Part shown: positions 21,161-25,234 of the stretch, one piece after another
Layout of the letters: every line of letters starts with the position of its first letter
How positions within the stretch are numbered: the stretch's first letter is position 1
From: Pelargonium cotyledonis
Taxonomy: Eukaryota > Streptophyta > Magnoliopsida > Geraniales > Geraniaceae
Reading direction: 5' to 3'
Assembly: GCA_036897625.1 (NCBI GenBank)
Contig: JAYMTA010000686.1
Coordinates: 1-25,234 of the forward strand
Length of the DNA: 25,234 bases
Notes under the pieces: generated by a model
What the model was told of the DNA's origin: nothing
What the model saw: only the letters and a program-made list of their open reading frames with translations
The model's database searches: none
Translations under genes and position numbers: made by a program

Positions 21161-21913
21161 ATTACTCATGTTGTAAGAGAAACAAAGAAGACTGGTACAA
21201 TCATATACTGGTCACTTTCTGAAGCTGACCCAAATTTAAGGAAAAAAGATCAAAATAAATAAATAAATATCTGATTTTCTCATCAACCACATGGTTGTAA
21301 TCATTTTGTACCATTGTTAATGTTTTTTTAAGGCTACCAGAAGATCCAAAGAAGAAAGCAGCTTAAAAACATACACTTGCATGTAAATGACTAGCAGAGA
21401 AGTAGGACTCAACTCCAGCCCATCTCTCGTCCAATTTGGCATTTCATATTCATATAATGGCTACATGAGCTCTTTGTAGGGCCCAACCTACTTTTGGACT
21501 TGTAAGGCCAGCTTTATGTTACGTCCCGAAGAATGAGTCTCCCCAAACGCCTTATGAGTAACCGATTCTCTCGATCTGTGACAGCTATTTCATCTCGTAT
21601 CTGTGACAATTCTAAAAGAGGACTGTGGATCCGAGTCAGTACATATAAAATACTTCAAACTTAAAAGGGGAAGTTGAAGAGATAATACTTAAGAGCAGGT
21701 CTAGAAAATTATATGGCTAACATGTACAGTCAGTGATGATATGAGCAAACAATAAGCTGTCACAACTGCTCCGGAATTGCAAAGATATGGTACTGCTGAT
21801 GCCTAATATAACTTGGGTGCAACTGTAGCTTTCGACGGAAAAAAACAAAACAAAAAGACCCCCAGAAAAGGGGAAGCACTCATATAATGGATTCAAATCC
21901 TCCCCAACCACCA
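21161..21913 (-). other. 3' UTR and flank of the DRB2-type gene
   Basis: Downstream of the DRB2 stop codon on the minus strand. No perfect AATAAA occurs close to the stop, so the poly(A) site is not placed. A short direct repeat, ATCTGTGACA, occurs twice (about 21574 and 21599). Confidence 0.4.
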
Positions 21914-24900
21914 TCAGATTTTGAGTTGTTCTAAACTCTGCACTGCCTTGGACTCAGATTCTTGCTTATCATTTGGGGTTATGTTCTTAGTTTCCTCTTC
22001 TACTACCGCTGGTGATTCCTGCTGTACCGGGGCAGAAACAGTAACAGTGAGAGGATCTTCCTTTACAGCTACTGAAGTATCTTCTTTCAGAACTATCGGT
22101 GGATCTTCCTTCCTAACAACTGAGGGATCTCCCTTTTGAACTACTGGAGCAGAATACACCGGCACAGTTTGCCTAATGCAAACAGGCGGGGCAATCCGTA
22201 CAGGGCTATGTTGCATCACCTGTGGGGGAATCTGAGCCGGTTGAGGAAGTGGTGGTGCAGAGAAAACAGGCACCGAAGTTCTTATTGTCACTGGGGGTGC
22301 CATCCTATGGCAAGGTGCCCTAAATTGCCTGATTGGAACATAAGGAGCTGCTCCTGCCGCAGGGAACATCTGGGACCGGGCGAAATGACCTTCTTGACCA
22401 TGAGGCTGCTGTAGGAGCATACCACTGTCATTTGATGTTGATGATGTTGCTCTGTTTCGAGGAGCTGTCTTCTGGCAAATTAAGGGGAGGATTTTTGATG
22501 TGGCAATATGATGTGGCTGTGGACTAGTTGGTCTTGGGTTATGCATTGGAAACTTCTTCGTAAATGGTATACTGGAGTTCGATGTCATCTTCTCTTTCAA
22601 ACGGTAGTGCAGCAAGGCCCGTGCTATTGTGATCTGTTCCAGCTCATCATTGTTTTCTGGTTCAGATGAAGTACTCGCATATTCTTTGGCCACTGGAAAC
22701 AAAAGAATCAAGACAGCGTCAGGTACATTCCAAAAGTTAATGCCGCTAAAGTTAAAACATAAGCTTGGTTTTCCAAAAGCACATAAAGGGATCCAATCAG
22801 AGTGGCAATATCTATTAAAAGCCTGTAAGGACAGCATGTGTACCAAATCAAAGAAAGTTTATGAGATCCATCTTAAAGTGGGGCCAGTTTTTCTTTGGTC
22901 AAATGCAATCATGCTTCGTTACGAGAAGGAGAGGAAAAGAAAAAGGCAAACTTCTTGCATTCTATTTTTAAAATGTAAAAGGTAATAGAAAAAGAGCCTC
23001 ACATTGTTTTAAAGATGACCAAGCTGACATGGCGGCATTTTTCTCTGCCTGCTTCTTGTTCTTGGCAGGTTCTCCGGTGAATGTGATTCCTGCTAATTCT
23101 ACAGTCCCAGTGAAAACAGGCAAATGCCCAAGGCCTGATCTGAATGTTGTGTATTGCGGCAAAGGCGCTCCAACTCTCTGTGCAATTTCTTGTAACAAGT
23201 TCTTGTAAACCCCCGTCTCGTCCTAAAAGTAACAAAGACAAATCAGATTTAAAACAAGACTAGGTCCAGTAACTCCAGTTTGTATAGCCACTAAAAGAAC
23301 AGACAACTACAACTAAAAAAACACGTGCATCAGTATCACACCATCTGAATGCAAATATCAAGGGTGAAAATGACAGTGAACATGCACTCAACTGACACAA
23401 GATACCAAGTCACAATTATGTTTATGTAGAAACAACTCCATCAGTAACCTCTATCTCTTCACCAGGGCCCTGTTTGGTATAGCTGTGTGTATAATTGAGC
23501 ACACAGATAATGCTAATTAAGAGATACTTAAGAACCCAATCCATGCTAAAGTTTGTAAAACTAAATGCACAAATAAATTCTCAAAGAATGGCAAAACACT
23601 AAAACCACATAAAATTTAAATAAGATCCATGATACCTAAGAGTTGTGATTGAGTGCCCCGACTTAACAGAAAATGAAATCAGAAGTAATTTTTTTGACAT
23701 AGTGTTGGGTCGGCTACATGAATCCTTTAGCAAAGCTCTTTTGGATCTTCTCCTTGTACTCTCCTCCTCCACTCTATCCTATCTAATGCTATCTCCTTTG
23801 TTAGGACAAAAGTGATATACTTCATAATTGTGTTGTAACCACTTGGTAACAAACAATCAGGAATAAGAATGAAAACTCTATCTGATCATAATGAGTGGAT
23901 AGAAGTTAGTTGAAAGTTATTTGCTATTCATGATCAAAGAACCAGAAGATGCACAAATGTTGAAATGAAAGATAAAGATCATGCAACATCAGGTAAACTG
24001 TATAAAATTGAAAGTGAAAGCATTCACATAACAACAAATTAATGCAAAACCAAGTAGCAGTGAATGAAAATATGAACAAACTCGTCAAATTTTCTTCAAA
24101 TTGAAACTATCAGTGACCTTATAGACAGTCAGGAAACAGGAGATCACAGTACAGGGAAAGAATGAAAATGAGACTGACTCATGTGGATCTATAAATAGAG
24201 TATGCCCATTTCGAACAATGTCCAGGTCCATATCTATTTCAATTGGTATGCCTAAAAGCCAATCAAAATCTTAACAAGCTAGATTGACAGTGCCAAAAAA
24301 CACGATGTTGCAAAACAACAAATATCTAAGCCATTTCCCAAATAATGTTTTTGAATTGCAATAAGCAATCTAATATTATTGCACAACTGCATTGTATTTG
24401 ACAATATGAAATGAATAGGTTAACATGGAGGTCATTTATGGCAAGACATTAACATGTGCTAGCGAAAGCTGAAGGAAGAATACCTCAGGTTCTAATTAAT
24501 CAAAATGACTCATAAGAAAAGCACTCTAATAACAATCCAACAACCTTAAAACCTCAATTGGCAATGGATCCTAATAAAACCACTTCACTCACCGTGTCTT
24601 CCTTCCTATTTTTCCATTTCAATTTTTCAAGCAGCATAAGCAGGAAAGCAAGTCCTAGATACGGTAAAATTCCATATGCACAAAATGCCTTACCCACAGA
24701 AGATCCATTACAACTATGACCAAGATATGAAAACAAGCAATCCATACAGGTCTTCTGTTTAATCTAACGTTCTCTGCCTCAAATTGAAAATTTCCTCAAC
24801 TGCTGAAGCTCATTACAAAATTAAGAGTTGCGCAGCAGTTATCTTTAGCTGGTAAGAACAACCCAAAACAGAAGGAAAAGAAAATAAAAAACAGAGGCGA

Positions 24901-25234
24901 GGGCAGTCTCGTCATTTTATACGTTTACTCAGCAAAACCACCGGCGATTGTTCTTCCGGCACAAAGAGTCAGACCACCGCGTGATAGGAGACAATCTGGC
25001 CTCAATCCTTTCCTATGTTGGAGAATATTTCAATTTGGACTAAAATTGAAGAACAATGGATCACAAGAGAGCTGAGCTCGCAGTAGGAGCACAAGACGCG
25101 CACAAAGCAAAAACCACACGAAATTCGGAATATGAAAATCAAAGGAACGAAGCAAGCATTGAAGGGCGAGGGAGTGGGACTGACCAGGATCCGGGCGGCG
25201 AGGGGGAGGGGAGGTACACGATTGGAGAGGGGGT
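21914..25234 (-). CDS. DRB2: DRB2-type double-stranded RNA-binding protein, 3' three exons (5' end outside window)
   Basis: Exons seen: 25234-25185 (partial), 23222-23003 and 22692-21914, with TGA at 21916-21914; introns are GT..AG. They join in frame to about 348 residues. Exon 1 encodes the end of the first-dsRBD unit and linker (LSNR...LAARIL). Exon 2 starts DETGVYKNLLQEI and encodes nearly all of the second dsRBD, with FTGTVELAG and the helix-2 RNA-contact motif KNKKQAEKNAA. Exon 3 encodes ELEQITIARALLHYR and a long Pro-rich tail with two APPV[TC]IR copies, ending SLEQLKI. The second dsRBD is closer to remembered Arabidopsis DRB2 than to DRB3 or DRB5. DRB2 proteins bind dsRNA and modulate miRNA/siRNA biogenesis and translational repression; they lack enzymatic domains. 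The start codon and most of the first dsRBD lie beyond the right edge. An insertion of 8-residue repeats near the C terminus is unusual. Confidence 0.93.
22037..22132 (-). repeat. 24-bp coding tandem repeat, four units, in the DRB2 C-terminal tail
   Basis: Minus-strand codons give four consecutive octapeptides: GDPSVVRK, EDPPIVLK, EDTSVAVK and EDPLTVTV. The acidic Asp-Pro/Thr start and a Val position are kept while other positions drift. The array stays in frame, and DNA units share a GAAGATCC core. It looks like a local minisatellite expansion within a disordered tail. Confidence 0.85.
23462..23530. mobile_element. Possible DNA-transposon terminus in DRB2 intron 1
   Basis: The sequence reads CCAGGGCCCTGTTTGGTATAG. 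A GGGCCCTGTTTGGTA-type end is typical of plant hAT or Harbinger MITEs. It is followed by a small stem, TGTGTG...CACACA. The opposite terminus was not found in the intron, so it may be truncated. Confidence 0.3.
23690..23815. mobile_element. Plant SINE-like or other dispersed repeat fragment
   Basis: The phrase GTGTTGGGTCGGCTACATGA (from 23703), followed by ATCC and then CTCCTCCTCCACTCTATCC, matches a sequence type I recall as dispersed in many plant introns and intergenic regions, often linked to SINEs. Family assignment is uncertain. It sits in the intron on the strand opposite to DRB2 transcription. Confidence 0.35.

Larger units (their letters stand above)
23223..25184 (-). other. Intron 1 of the DRB2-type gene, about 1.96 kb
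   Basis: Donor CTG|GTCAGT at 25184 and acceptor TTTTAG|GAC ending at 23223. It is AT-rich with only short open frames. Two repeat-like segments (about 23462 and 23690) suggest part of its length comes from insertions. Bases 24890-25184, next to exon 1, are less AT-rich. Confidence 0.8.

Noticed and set aside
21921..22527. Open frames on the + strand opposite the last DRB2 exon
   Set aside because: They are shadows of a real exon on the minus strand; products have no domain and the DRB2 reading has strong family support.
24554..24745. 63-codon frame on the - strand within DRB2 intron 1
   Set aside because: Lies inside an intron, shows no homology I recognise and is not flanked by splice sites in frame.
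1..25234. CRISPR array, tRNA or rRNA genes, conserved miRNA precursors, or a multi-gene defence or biosynthetic cluster
   Set aside because: None seen. The only miRNA-related sequence recognised is the miR165/166 target in REV, and the three real genes belong to unrelated families.

Overview
This is nuclear genomic DNA of a flowering plant, most likely a eudicot. The genes are split by many short AT-rich introns with GT..AG borders. Intergenic DNA is AT-rich and holds MITE-like and other decayed repeats. Two genes belong to plant-specific developmental and RNA-silencing families. I see no operons, CRISPR arrays, rRNA or tRNA genes. The species cannot be named from the sequence alone.

Layout. 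1-4.9 kb is gene-poor: a repeat-like start with a 38-bp tandem repeat and hairpins, a Stowaway-type MITE (1103-1357), a G-rich island (about 1490-1960), an unrecognised coding-like fragment (2397-2642), and a GC-rich stretch with an internal duplication (about 3421-4303). 4970-6232 (+) is an intact single-exon gene for a 420-residue kelch-like protein. It has a TATA box at 4921, and its stop codon abuts a consensus splice donor, so an intron in the 3' UTR is likely. 6.2-8.8 kb holds that 3' region, two sets of short repeats and a possible degenerate retrotransposon gag fragment.

8818-14331 (-) is a complete class III HD-ZIP gene of the REVOLUTA type. I resolved 18 coding exons that join in frame to 844 codons: homeodomain, leucine zipper, START/SAD and MEKHLA. 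The miR165/166 target is rebuilt only by splicing exon 4 to exon 5. A possible long leader with two small uORFs lies upstream. 15-21 kb is about 6 kb without a recognisable gene and includes the distal REV upstream region.

21914-25234 (-) is the 3' part of a dsRNA-binding protein gene of the DRB2 type. The end of the first dsRBD exon, the whole second dsRBD and the C-terminal tail are present; the gene's 5' end lies beyond the window. Its intron 1 is about 2 kb and carries repeat-derived segments.

REV is post-transcriptionally controlled by a miRNA and DRB2-type proteins act in small-RNA biogenesis, so their proximity is suggestive. Nothing in the sequence shows that they are functionally coupled. 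I found no convincing new biological system. The points most worth a second look are the 24-bp coding tandem repeat in DRB2, the stop/donor junction of the kelch gene, the 17-bp inverted repeat near 7.1-7.3 kb, and the candidate REV uORFs.
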